Shown one piece after another: positions 1-7,733 of a stretch of DNA of 14,451 nt. The notes under the pieces were generated by a model, which saw nothing but the letters and a program-made list of their open reading frames with translations, was not told the DNA's origin and searched no databases. Both the position numbers and the translations under genes were made by a program. Every line of letters starts with the position of its first letter. The stretch's first letter is position 1. This DNA comes from Chthoniobacterales bacterium (GTDB taxonomy: Bacteria; Verrucomicrobiota; Verrucomicrobiae; Chthoniobacterales; UBA10450): NCBI GenBank assembly GCA_003244125.1, contig QHBL01000399.1, positions 10,734 through 25,184 on the forward strand, given 5' to 3'.

Positions 1-1541
1 GAGGTGGAGAGATGGACGAGGATGAACCCACCGAATGGCTCGATTATGCTGCGCACGTCTCTGCGCGTCGAATCGTAAGGCGCAATGGGTGCGCAAATGG
101 CGATGCCGCCGTTCTTGGTAATCTCGGAAGCGACGTAGCCGATGCGGCGGATGTTGATGTCGCGGTGTTCCTTGGAAAAGCCGAGCTCGGACGAGAGATG
201 TTTGCGCACGAGATCACCGTCGAGGAGGGTGACGGGGCGGCCGCCCATTTCGAGCAATTTCGTCAGGAGCACATTGGCGATGGTCGATTTGCCCGCGCCG
301 GAAAGGCCGCTAAAGAAAACCGTAAATCCCTGTTTGTGCCGGGGCGGGAAACTGCGCCGCAATTCATGCGCCACTTCCGGATAAGTGAACCAGGAGGGGA
401 TTTCGCGACCTTCGTTCAGTCGCTGGCGCAATTCCGTGCCGGAAAGATTCAGCACCCGCGTGCCCTTCGGCACTTCGTCTTCGGGAAAATATTTATCCTT
501 GTCCTCGACGTACACCATCATCTGGAATGGGACCATTTCGACGCCGATCTCCGCCTGGTGTTGCGTGAAAAGTTCCTGCGCTTCGTAGGGGCCGTAGAAC
601 GGTTTGCCATCCACGTCTTTGCCCGGACCAGCGTGATCGCGCCCCACAATGAAATGCGAGCAGCCGTGATTTTTGCGGATGAGCGCATGCCAGATCGCTT
701 CGCGCGGTCCGCCCATGCGCATGGCCAGCGGCAGAAGCGCGAGTCTGGCCGTACCACGCGGATATTTGGAGACGAGCAATTGATAACAGCGCACGCGCGT
801 GAAGTAGTCCACGTCGCCGGGCCGCGTCATGCCGACGGACGGATGAAGAAGTAAGCTCGCTTCGACCTGACGGGCGGCGCGGAAGGTCAGCTCGACGTGA
901 GCGCGATGCATCGGATTCCGCGTTTGGAAGGCGACGATGCGGCGCCAGCCGAGTCGGCTGAACTCGTCGCGCAGGTCGGCCGGCGTCAAACGCAGGCTCT
1001 TAAAATCGTAATGGCTCGGCGCTTGCAACCCTTCCACGCGTCCGCCGGCGTACCAGGCGTTCCCCTTGTTGAGAAGGTAATCGACACCCGGGTGCGCCGT
1101 GCTGGTGGTGCCGAGTACCGAGCGCGCTTCGGCTTTCCGGTCCGGCTGCCACACTTCTTCCACGTGTAACACCGCCAGCATAACGCCTTCCGAATCACGC
1201 AAAGCGACTTTGCTGCTCCCGGGCTTGAGGGTTTTCGCGAACGACTCGGTCACGTCGAGCGTGATCGGGATTGGCCAAAGTGTGCCGTGGGAAAGCTTCA
1301 TCTCGCCGCAAACGCCTTCGTAATCCGCCCGGGTCATGAAACCGCGTAACGGCGAAAAGCCGCCACTGAGCAGAAGCTCGAGGTCGCAAACCTGCCTGCT
1401 GGTCAGGTCCCAGGAGGCAAAATCGCGCGACTCACCTTTGAGATCGGCGGCTGCTTCGGTATTGAGGAGGAGATTGACCAGTTCACCGCCGTGAGGTGGA
1501 GTGAGATGGCTGTGGCTTTTCGTGGCAATATTCAGATTCAT
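1..1541 (-). CDS. Bifunctional sulfate adenylyltransferase / adenylylsulfate kinase (C-terminus cut by window edge)
   Basis: Cytoplasmic enzyme that activates sulfate: the ATP sulfurylase domain makes APS from sulfate and ATP, and the APS kinase domain phosphorylates it to PAPS. Reading down from the ATG at 1541, 513 codons are open to the left edge without a stop. An N-terminal PUA-like part contains PHGGELV (residues 16-22). The sulfurylase catalytic region has QTRNPMHRAH (206-215, the QxRNP and HxxH signatures) and GRDHAGPG (300-307). A linker leads to the kinase P-loop GLSGAGKST (412-420), DGD (441-443) and the stretch RRIGYVASEI (465-474). The order sulfurylase then kinase matches bacterial fusions of about 550-570 residues and is the reverse of animal PAPS synthase, so about 40-60 residues are missing. 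No clear Shine-Dalgarno precedes the ATG, but the N-terminus fits the family. It is divergent from the glycosyltransferase at 1766. Whether PAPS feeds cysteine synthesis or sulfation cannot be told from here. Confidence 0.95.
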   Translation of the reverse strand, partial: MNLNIATKSHSHLTPPHGGELVNLLLNTEAAADLKGESRDFASWDLTSRQVCDLELLLSGGFSPLRGFMTRADYEGVCGEMKLSHGTLWPIPITLDVTESFAKTLKPGSSKVALRDSEGVMLAVLHVEEVWQPDRKAEARSVLGTTSTAHPGVDYLLNKGNAWYAGGRVEGLQAPSHYDFKSLRLTPADLRDEFSRLGWRRIVAFQTRNPMHRAHVELTFRAARQVEASLLLHPSVGMTRPGDVDYFTRVRCYQLLVSKYPRGTARLALLPLAMRMGGPREAIWHALIRKNHGCSHFIVGRDHAGPGKDVDGKPFYGPYEAQELFTQHQAEIGVEMVPFQMMVYVEDKDKYFPEDEVPKGTRVLNLSGTELRQRLNEGREIPSWFTYPEVAHELRRSFPPRHKQGFTVFFSGLSGAGKSTIANVLLTKLLEMGGRPVTLLDGDLVRKHLSSELGFSKEHRDINIRRIGYVASEITKNGGIAICAPIAPYDSTRRDVRSIIEPFGGFILVHLST

Positions 1542-1765
1542 GAACTAAACAACTGTCGGTGGTTAAGATTGAACGTGGCGTGCCGAAACGGCGCTGCCTC
1601 ACATAGAGCAAATTTGATTCCCTCGCGCAGCCGCTCGCTCTTGCAGCCTGCATCCCTTTGATTGAGCGCCGATCTTCGCTCATTTCGCTCTGGAGCGCCA
1701 CTGTTTCTTCCTGGGGGTAGTTCGTGCGTGCTGGCTGGAGAGGTGGTTACAATCACCCAGGCGCC
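1542..1765. promoter_or_regulatory. Divergent intergenic region between the sulfate-activation gene and a glycosyltransferase
   Basis: These 224 bases must hold the start signals of both outward-facing genes. I see no convincing -35/-10 pair on either strand and no riboswitch-like fold. The heptamer GAGCGCC occurs twice in direct orientation, at 1664-1670 and 1693-1699, 29 bases apart, which is weak evidence for a binding site. A G-rich run at 1713-1717 lies at Shine-Dalgarno distance from a GTG at 1724, an alternative start for the plus-strand gene. The promoter role is inferred from gene orientation only. Confidence 0.35.
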
Positions 1766-2713
1766 ATGACCGTTTCGATTATCATCCCGTGTTATCGGCA
1801 GGCGCATTTTCTGCCAGAGGCGATCGAGAGCGGCCTTGCCCAAAAACATGCGGCGGAGATCATTGTGGTGGACGATGGGTCACCCGACGCCACGAGAGAG
1901 ATTGCAGCGAGGTATCCCACAGTCCGTTACATCCGGCAGGAGAACAAAGGCCTGGCCGAAGCGCGGAATGTCGGCTTTGGCTTAAGCCGCGCTGAGTACG
2001 TCATCTTTCTTGATGCGGACGATCGGCTGACGCCAAACGCGGTCGAGGCCCACCTGCGCTGTTTCGCCGAAAATCCGCAGGCGGGTTTTGTCGTCGGTGA
2101 CATTGATCACATCGCGCAAGACGGATCGGTAGTGGCGGAGTCGCCCCGGTGGCCGCTGCTGCGGGAGAAGTTCTACGAGGAGCTTCTCCGGGTGAATCAC
2201 GTCGCCAACACCATCGCCGTGATGTTCCGGCGGGAAGTTATCGAAAGAGTGGGCGGATTCGACCGCACTTGCTGTCCGGCGGAGGACTACCGGCTTTTGC
2301 TGGCGGCGGCGCGATTGTATCCAAGCGCACACCATCGCACCGTTGTCGCGCAATATCGCCGTCACGCCACCAGCTTGTCGCGTCGCGGAGTAATCATGTT
2401 GCGCGCGATGGATCGCGTGATGGAACTGGAAAAGGAACATGTGCGAGATCGTCCGGGATTGGAAGCCGCGCGTCAGGAAGGGGTGCGGTATTGGCGTGAC
2501 CACTTCGGGCGCGTCGGCCTTCACGAATTTGCGGCGCGCCTCACTCAGGGTGATCTCGCGGGAGCGCTCAGCACTTTCGGCGGCCTTATTCGATATGGGC
2601 GTGGTCAACTACTGCTTCTACCCTGGAGATACTGGCGACGTATACTTCGGATGCTCCGCCTGCGGTTTGGCCTACCGGGAACACCAAACACGGGGGGTAC
2701 TAAAAAGCTCTAA
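1766..2713 (+). CDS. Family 2 glycosyltransferase (GT-A fold)
   Basis: A 315-residue cytoplasmic or peripheral glycosyltransferase that would transfer a sugar from a nucleotide donor to an unknown acceptor. The N-terminus MTVSIIIPCYRQ is the classic first strand of GT2 enzymes. It is followed by VVDDGSPD (34-41) for nucleotide binding, KGLAEARNVG (61-70), the metal-binding DADD (83-86), and PAEDYRL (171-177) with the acidic pair expected for the catalytic base. The C-terminal third is helical and arginine-rich (WRYWRRILRMLRLR, 287-300), suggesting association with membrane or acidic lipid; there is no clear membrane segment. I chose ATG 1766 because the family begins right at this strand. An in-frame GTG at 1724, preceded by GGGGG, would add 14 residues and cannot be excluded. 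The gene stands alone on the plus strand, convergent with the operon ending at 2761. Donor and acceptor cannot be named. Confidence 0.9.
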   Translation: MTVSIIIPCYRQAHFLPEAIESGLAQKHAAEIIVVDDGSPDATREIAARYPTVRYIRQENKGLAEARNVGFGLSRAEYVIFLDADDRLTPNAVEAHLRCFAENPQAGFVVGDIDHIAQDGSVVAESPRWPLLREKFYEELLRVNHVANTIAVMFRREVIERVGGFDRTCCPAEDYRLLLAAARLYPSAHHRTVVAQYRRHATSLSRRGVIMLRAMDRVMELEKEHVRDRPGLEAARQEGVRYWRDHFGRVGLHEFAARLTQGDLAGALSTFGGLIRYGRGQLLLLPWRYWRRILRMLRLRFGLPGTPNTGGTKKL

Positions 2714-2719
2714 AGCTTT
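2704..2719. terminator. Weak A/T-rich hairpin in the convergent gap
   Basis: AAAGCT, a CTAA loop and AGCTTT form a perfect 6-bp palindrome that overlaps the stop codon of the plus-strand glycosyltransferase. It lies in the convergent gap before the operon end at 2761. The stem has only two G-C pairs, and the run after it (TTTC) is short, so intrinsic termination would be weak at best. It is the only hairpin I see in the 47-base gap. Confidence 0.2.
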
Positions 2720-2760
2720 CGTCACTTCTAGACCTTTCGCCTGGAGATGACACGGCGAGG

Positions 2761-4365
2761 CTACTTAGTTATAGCTTCGTGAGACTGAAATTTATCAGAA
2801 TTGAGCGGACGAAAGTCGATCAGCCTGGCTGCGCCAAAACGCTGCTCGCCAGAGATCCTCGCGTTTACGCGCAACCAGTCTTCTTCTGGCGCAGCTGCTC
2901 CTACCTCATGAAGCTTAACGAGCAGAATGCGGCTACGGTCCCGACCCAACTTTTCTATTGACTCCGGAACGTGGCGGTTGCCGAGTTGACCCACCCATGA
3001 TGAAATCGGCGCGGCAGTCTGAACATAACGCGCGATGCCGAGTACGCCCGAAGGAATGGAATGGACAAGAATTAATTCGGATGGGTTTGTAAGGGCGCTG
3101 ATAGTTTGTGCGATCTCCCGCACTGGTTCCGCGCTGCGGGAACTTTGGTGATAGATATTGCGCAGAGCCGGGGCCCAGGCGACGACGATCAGACAAACCA
3201 AAGCAAGAGCAAGCCTCGGCCCGAGGGACGCGATGGCCACGCCGGCAAGCATACAAGCTGCTGGAACAGCCCCAAGAGCATATCGCGGAACCGCTGCCGT
3301 ATATGTGTGCTGCAAGAGATCAATCGCCGTTGGCCCCGCGCAACCGGCCACGATCCAAAGCCAAAGCAAACGATTCTTGCCTGCGAACAAACGCTCGCGC
3401 TGCCGCCATGCTGCCCACGCTGCGGCCAGGGCAAAGAGCGCCAGAACGGAAAGCCGCGACCAGCGCGGCGTCCACCAAAGCCCGTGGCCTTCGGAGTAGA
3501 AAAACTGGGTAAACTGTCCCAGCAAAGCGCGGGCGCGATTAAATCCATCCGGTTTCCAATTCAACCAACCTTGAGTTACTCGCCAGCTACTCCACCAGCC
3601 TGCCGCCACCCATACCCAGGGCAAGATCAATAGCCCAGTCGCGAACGAGCAGAGCAGCAGCCAGCGGCGCTGGAACTTTCCCGGTTGTAAAAGTAGGAAG
3701 GCGAAATTTGCCAGCCACGGAAACACGAAAAAGTAGTGGGTGAGAAATCCAGCCGCGGAGAGCGCGATCCAAAGCAGGCAAAGGCCGATGTGGGCGCCGC
3801 GCTCCTGCAAAACGAGCGATATCCACGCGGTAGCAAGCGCCAGAAAAATCAGGAGCGAATACATCCGCCCTTCTGTGGAGTAGTAGATAACGAGAGGCGA
3901 GAACGCGAACAGAACGCAGCTGACAATGGCAGCCCATTTGCCCGCGATCCGCTGGGCCACGGCCGCAACAAGAGGTAGCGAAGCAATTGAACAGCTAACG
4001 GAAAACAGCCGCAAAGTCAGATCGCTGGTTCCGAAGATCACGGTCCAACCCCACAAGAGAAGATAGTAAAGGGGAGGACTGGTGTCGGATAGGAGAACGG
4101 CGCGGACCACACGCGCCGGAGATGCGGGCGGAGTTTCGTGCTGAAGATAGCGACGAAGCTGCTCCGCTGGAACTGCACTTTGCGGTTCAACAAAGTCGCC
4201 TAGCTCTGCCCGAGCGTCTGAAGCGCGATGCTCGAGGCTGTGTCCTGTCGCCATGGCAAGGGAAAAGAACTCATCGGCCCAGAGAGATTGGCGCCGGGCG
4301 AGGCTGAACTGAAGAAGCCCCGCAATGAAGAGCAGGATTAAGAGGAGCCAGCGCGATCTGCTCAT
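2761..4365 (-). CDS. GT39-like polytopic membrane glycosyltransferase (GT-C fold), third of the operon
   Basis: A 534-residue integral membrane protein of the ArnT/PMT-like GT-C type, which use a polyprenyl-phosphate-linked sugar on the outer face of the inner membrane. The first membrane helix (about 6-22) leads into an outer loop with LWADEFFSL (29-37); the Asp31-Glu32 pair sits where GT-C enzymes hold the catalytic acid. A second conserved block, SDTSPPLYYLLLW (93-105), and YYSTEGRMYS (161-170) are typical of this PMT_2 group. About ten hydrophobic segments follow, and a soluble tail of roughly 130 residues ends the protein. The loop between helix 1 and the SPPLYY block is long (about residues 40-93). 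It is the last gene of the minus-strand operon; its ATG overlaps the upstream stop in an ATGA (4362-4365), implying translational coupling. Its sequence is clearly different from the two GT39-like paralogues upstream. The sugar and acceptor are unknown. Confidence 0.85.
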   Translation of the reverse strand: MSRSRWLLLILLFIAGLLQFSLARRQSLWADEFFSLAMATGHSLEHRASDARAELGDFVEPQSAVPAEQLRRYLQHETPPASPARVVRAVLLSDTSPPLYYLLLWGWTVIFGTSDLTLRLFSVSCSIASLPLVAAVAQRIAGKWAAIVSCVLFAFSPLVIYYSTEGRMYSLLIFLALATAWISLVLQERGAHIGLCLLWIALSAAGFLTHYFFVFPWLANFAFLLLQPGKFQRRWLLLCSFATGLLILPWVWVAAGWWSSWRVTQGWLNWKPDGFNRARALLGQFTQFFYSEGHGLWWTPRWSRLSVLALFALAAAWAAWRQRERLFAGKNRLLWLWIVAGCAGPTAIDLLQHTYTAAVPRYALGAVPAACMLAGVAIASLGPRLALALVCLIVVAWAPALRNIYHQSSRSAEPVREIAQTISALTNPSELILVHSIPSGVLGIARYVQTAAPISSWVGQLGNRHVPESIEKLGRDRSRILLVKLHEVGAAAPEEDWLRVNARISGEQRFGAARLIDFRPLNSDKFQSHEAITK

Positions 4366-5930
4366 GGCACAGTTGCGCTGTCGGGTTCGACAGTTGCCGG
4401 CAATTCATGATCTGAGTTGCGCTTGGTTAGGTTCTGATATGGGCCGCGGCCAAATGCGCGCCGTAGCCAAAGACCAATCAGGACCTCCCAGTAACCACGA
4501 CCGGCGTCGAGTATCCCGAAGGAGGATGTCCCCATTCCGGGGGTGCGGCCGATCCAGGAAATCGGCACCTCGTGCACGCTGTAACCGAGCAGGAGCGGTT
4601 GCAGGCCGGTTTCGGCGTTGGCGGCAAATCCGGGTTGAAGCAGTTGAAGATCGGCCACGACTTCGCGGCGCATGATCTTAAGGTTGTTAGTCACATCACG
4701 AATACGATAGCCAAGGAGAACAAGAGCCAGGGAATGGAAAGCGCGGTTAGCCAGAATTTTCAGGAAGGGATAGTTCAGGAGAACGCTATGACGGGAGAAG
4801 CGGCTGCCAATTACGACATCGTAACCTGCCGCCGCTTCATCGAACATTTCGCGCAGTTCCGGAAGAAGCTGCTGAAAGTCGCAATCCAACATGAGCACGT
4901 AGCTTCCGGTCGCGGACGCGAGGCCGTCGCGAAGTGCTCGCCCGACTCCATTCGGAGGCTGGCGATGGATTGGCTTTACTCGAGGATCAGAAGTCGTTAG
5001 TTGAGACAATACCTGCGCGGTGTGATCGGTGCTGCCGTCGTCTACCGGGATGATCTCGTGGATATATTCGCCATAGTAGCCTAAGAGCCGCTCGACCAGC
5101 GGGCGAACGTTCATCTCTTCATTACGACACGGAATGACAACAGAGATGGCATCGCGCAGGGCTTCATGAGCAAAGAGTGAGGTGCGGGGCGGCTCTTTCC
5201 CTCGGGGCGGCTTCTGCGCGTGGAGCAGGATTGAGCCGGCGGTCGTTCTAATGAGAGGCGCATTCTCCAACAGGATGGAAACGTTGCGCAGGAGCCAGAT
5301 GAGTGAGCGAGTAAGGGGCGCGAAAACGAAATCGTTGAAGACTGCATAGATGCGAATAAAGCCAATCTCCGAAAGAAGCTCATAGAGACTGGGCCGATCA
5401 ATCAGGTTTCTCGGATCGCGTTTTCCGACAAGTCGGAGCAGCAACCCGCGCAGCTTGTGCACCGGATTCCAAGGATTGCTTTCGTAGAAGACTATCTCGC
5501 CTCCGGGTGCGAGTAGTTCATATACTAGCTCGAGCAGTTCTGATGAAGTCGTGCGATCAAGCAAATCCATCGCGACGACGTAGTCGAACTTCCGTCCAGC
5601 GAGTGGGCCAGGGAAATCCTGGAGCTGAATGAGCTCGACATCCGGGAGCACGTCGGATGCAACAGCGGGCCAGGGCCGGAAGGTGACAGAGGTAATCGGG
5701 TTCTCTTTGCGCGAGACCTGAACGAGCGCGCGAGTGAAGCGCAACTCGCCGCAACCGAGATCGAGAATACTCTGGCCTGGCAGCAAATGGACGGTGTGTT
5801 GAAATGTTTGTGCCCGCCAAAGCAAACGATCCTCCAGAATAGGATCACGCTTGCGCCAGTACTGATCCCGGTATTGCTCGCGCAGCCCCAGACTCGATAT
5901 CAAAGGAGATGGGGCTCGTGTGTCAGCCAT
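4362..5930 (-). CDS. Fused class I SAM methyltransferase and DPM-like family 2 glycosyltransferase
   Basis: A 522-residue two-domain protein. Residues about 1-240 look like a class I SAM-dependent methyltransferase: motif I is SILDLGCGELRFTRAL (54-69), FDYVVAMDLLD (115-125) is the next strand, and LLAPGGEIVFYE (139-150) is the usual post-motif. Residues about 260-490 are a GT2 domain of the dolichol-phosphate mannose synthase type: ISVVIPCRNEEMNV (262-275), VDDGSTD (296-302), GVGRALRDGL (328-337), metal site LDCDFQQ (348-354) and VIGSRFSR (373-380). The GT2 half lacks the membrane helices of GtrB-type enzymes. It could make a polyprenyl-phosphate sugar for the GT-C proteins around it while the first domain methylates the same glycan; this is inference. 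It lies 18 bases downstream of the preceding gene and overlaps the next by 4 bases. Domain identity is confident, substrates are not. Confidence 0.88.
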   Translation of the reverse strand: MADTRAPSPLISSLGLREQYRDQYWRKRDPILEDRLLWRAQTFQHTVHLLPGQSILDLGCGELRFTRALVQVSRKENPITSVTFRPWPAVASDVLPDVELIQLQDFPGPLAGRKFDYVVAMDLLDRTTSSELLELVYELLAPGGEIVFYESNPWNPVHKLRGLLLRLVGKRDPRNLIDRPSLYELLSEIGFIRIYAVFNDFVFAPLTRSLIWLLRNVSILLENAPLIRTTAGSILLHAQKPPRGKEPPRTSLFAHEALRDAISVVIPCRNEEMNVRPLVERLLGYYGEYIHEIIPVDDGSTDHTAQVLSQLTTSDPRVKPIHRQPPNGVGRALRDGLASATGSYVLMLDCDFQQLLPELREMFDEAAAGYDVVIGSRFSRHSVLLNYPFLKILANRAFHSLALVLLGYRIRDVTNNLKIMRREVVADLQLLQPGFAANAETGLQPLLLGYSVHEVPISWIGRTPGMGTSSFGILDAGRGYWEVLIGLWLRRAFGRGPYQNLTKRNSDHELPATVEPDSATVP

Positions 5931-5948
5931 TGTTAAAGTGAACTTGCC

Positions 5949-7733
5949 TCAGGGAGAACGCGATGGGATGTGTTGGTAGACGGTTGTGCCATAGACGGTA
6001 TGAACTAAACGCCAGGAGTCTGGATCGGATTGAACCGCGGGCAGAAGGTAGCGGCGAGTGGTATCGAGAAATTCCAACTGGTCGACAATGACGTAGGAAA
6101 TGGGAACGCCGCCGAGCAGGCGCCGCTCTTCAGCCAAGTCAGCCTCCATCGGCGGGAGCACAGCCAGGCGGCCAGTTTGCAAGTGATAGAAATGAGGCGA
6201 GCTCGTCGCGATAATCGCTTCGGGCGAAGCGTGAGCGTCGATCCATTTCACCGCTTCCTGCCACGATTGCCAGGATCGATCATAAAGGAACCACTTCGGC
6301 GCCGTTTTCGGTTGATGATGGACGAAAACGACGCGCTGTCTCGCTCGGTCGCTGAATAACCAAGTGGCGGTGTGAAGTTCAACGATAATAGCAAGTAGCA
6401 GGAGAAAGGCTGAGGCTGCTCGTATTAGAACGGCTGGTTTCCTACGACATCGCGCCGACAACGCCTTCGTTATTTCCCATAGACCGAGCACAGCAGCGAT
6501 AGTTAGGAATGGGGAAAGCGGCTCGAGATAGCGCGTGAATTGGGCGGGCCAGGGGGTGACGCACACCAGTGCGATAGAACCAAGGACGGTGAAAAGCATT
6601 ATCCACTCGTGGCGTAAAAAAAATATGATCAGACCAGTAATAGCGAAGAAGGCGAGGGCAAAGATCGGTACTTGCACCAGACTCAGGGGAAGTAAGCGAT
6701 GTCTGGAGATCAGCCCCTGGAGCCATAGCGCGGTGCCGCGCCAATCTTTCTCCTTGGCGCTAACTATCTCACCCAATGCGCCGGGGAGGGTGGCCAGACT
6801 TGTGACCAGACGCTTTGCTAAGAGACGAGTATTCAAAGTTCCTAGCTCCGGCTGAAAGGGATCGGTCAGCCGCATGTTTTCGAGATAGCTCACGTTATAA
6901 TACTGGTAGGCCGCGCGTTGGTATTCATAAGCAGGATGGGAATACCCCACGCTTGAATGCACGTGTGCGACGTAAGCCTGCCAGCCTAGAACAGGCACCA
7001 AACTCAAGGCCGCGCGCGTAGCCGCAACTCTCCAGTTCCGTCTCATGATGGCATCCAAAACCCACGCGGCCAGAAGGGCGAGCCCAGCGGAGCGGAGGAG
7101 AAAACCCGAGGCGGCTAAGGCGAAGGAAACCAGCTCATGCCACCAGCGTGGCGGTGAAAAGTAAGCAGCACCGGCGACAAGCGCGAAAAGGACGCTGATT
7201 AATGCGAAAGGAACCTCCGCGAATAGCAAGCCGGAGAGGAAAATCGTGAAAGGATTAAGCAGACAAAGGATTGTTGCCGTAGTCGCGGCAATGGGCTGCA
7301 GGTATCTCTTGGCCAGCCTAAGAACCGCGACAGCATAGATAAAGAAGAGCAACGCGTAAGTAAGGCGCATCCAGGACGCGACCACGCCTGGCTCCGTTGT
7401 GCCAAGGACACATTGATGAAGAGCAATTAGGGCGGGAAGAAGCGGCGGATATTGTAAAGCATCGGGAGAGCCGGGTTCGCTCGCGATCTTATATCCATCC
7501 CCGTTTGCCAGAGAGGTGCCGAGAAGATAATAAACACTCGCGTCCCACCGCAGATCAATCGGGCCGGACAGGCGCGGGGCCCAGAGCAGCACGGCAATGG
7601 CGAGTATGAGCGCTTCGCTCCAGAATCTCGTTATGAACCTGCGCAACCGCGCGGCCGAGCCCGAAGAACCCTGGGGTGGAGCGATGGGCTTTGGCTCCTC
7701 CGAAGACAGCGGCATTGCTGGTATCTGTTCCAT
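5949..7733 (-). CDS. GT39-like polytopic membrane glycosyltransferase, second tandem paralogue
   Basis: A 594-residue membrane protein of the GT-C (PMT_2 / RgtA-D-like) group. A proline/serine-rich cytoplasmic N-terminus of about 40 residues precedes the first helix (41-52). The outer loop then carries SGPIDLRWDASVYYLL (56-71); Asp64 is the likely catalytic acid. GDGY (78-81) and LQYPPLLPALIALH (93-106) follow, then about ten further hydrophobic segments. A soluble C-terminal part has DRSWQSWQEAVKWI, TGRLAVLPPMEAD and a final YQHI region. The same blocks occur in the same order in the gene directly upstream, so this is a tandem duplicate. The two are joined by TAATG, the TAA stop of the upstream gene sharing one base with this ATG at 7733. 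This protein would transfer a lipid-linked sugar outside the cytoplasmic membrane; the acceptor is not identifiable. Confidence 0.85.
   Translation of the reverse strand: MEQIPAMPLSSEEPKPIAPPQGSSGSAARLRRFITRFWSEALILAIAVLLWAPRLSGPIDLRWDASVYYLLGTSLANGDGYKIASEPGSPDALQYPPLLPALIALHQCVLGTTEPGVVASWMRLTYALLFFIYAVAVLRLAKRYLQPIAATTATILCLLNPFTIFLSGLLFAEVPFALISVLFALVAGAAYFSPPRWWHELVSFALAASGFLLRSAGLALLAAWVLDAIMRRNWRVAATRAALSLVPVLGWQAYVAHVHSSVGYSHPAYEYQRAAYQYYNVSYLENMRLTDPFQPELGTLNTRLLAKRLVTSLATLPGALGEIVSAKEKDWRGTALWLQGLISRHRLLPLSLVQVPIFALAFFAITGLIIFFLRHEWIMLFTVLGSIALVCVTPWPAQFTRYLEPLSPFLTIAAVLGLWEITKALSARCRRKPAVLIRAASAFLLLLAIIVELHTATWLFSDRARQRVVFVHHQPKTAPKWFLYDRSWQSWQEAVKWIDAHASPEAIIATSSPHFYHLQTGRLAVLPPMEADLAEERRLLGGVPISYVIVDQLEFLDTTRRYLLPAVQSDPDSWRLVHTVYGTTVYQHIPSRSP

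Noticed and set aside
12..854. 280-codon plus-strand open frame over the sulfate-activation gene
   Set aside because: It is antisense to a gene with clear catalytic motifs, and its translation has no recognisable domain.
1664..1699. Direct repeat of GAGCGCC in the divergent region as an operator
   Set aside because: Two seven-base GC-rich matches could easily be chance, and no regulator or promoter anchors them; noted only in the intergenic entry.
1982..2608. 208-codon minus-strand open frame inside the plus-strand glycosyltransferase
   Set aside because: It lies opposite a frame with intact GT2 motifs and shows no family-like pattern; long antisense frames are common in GC-rich genes.
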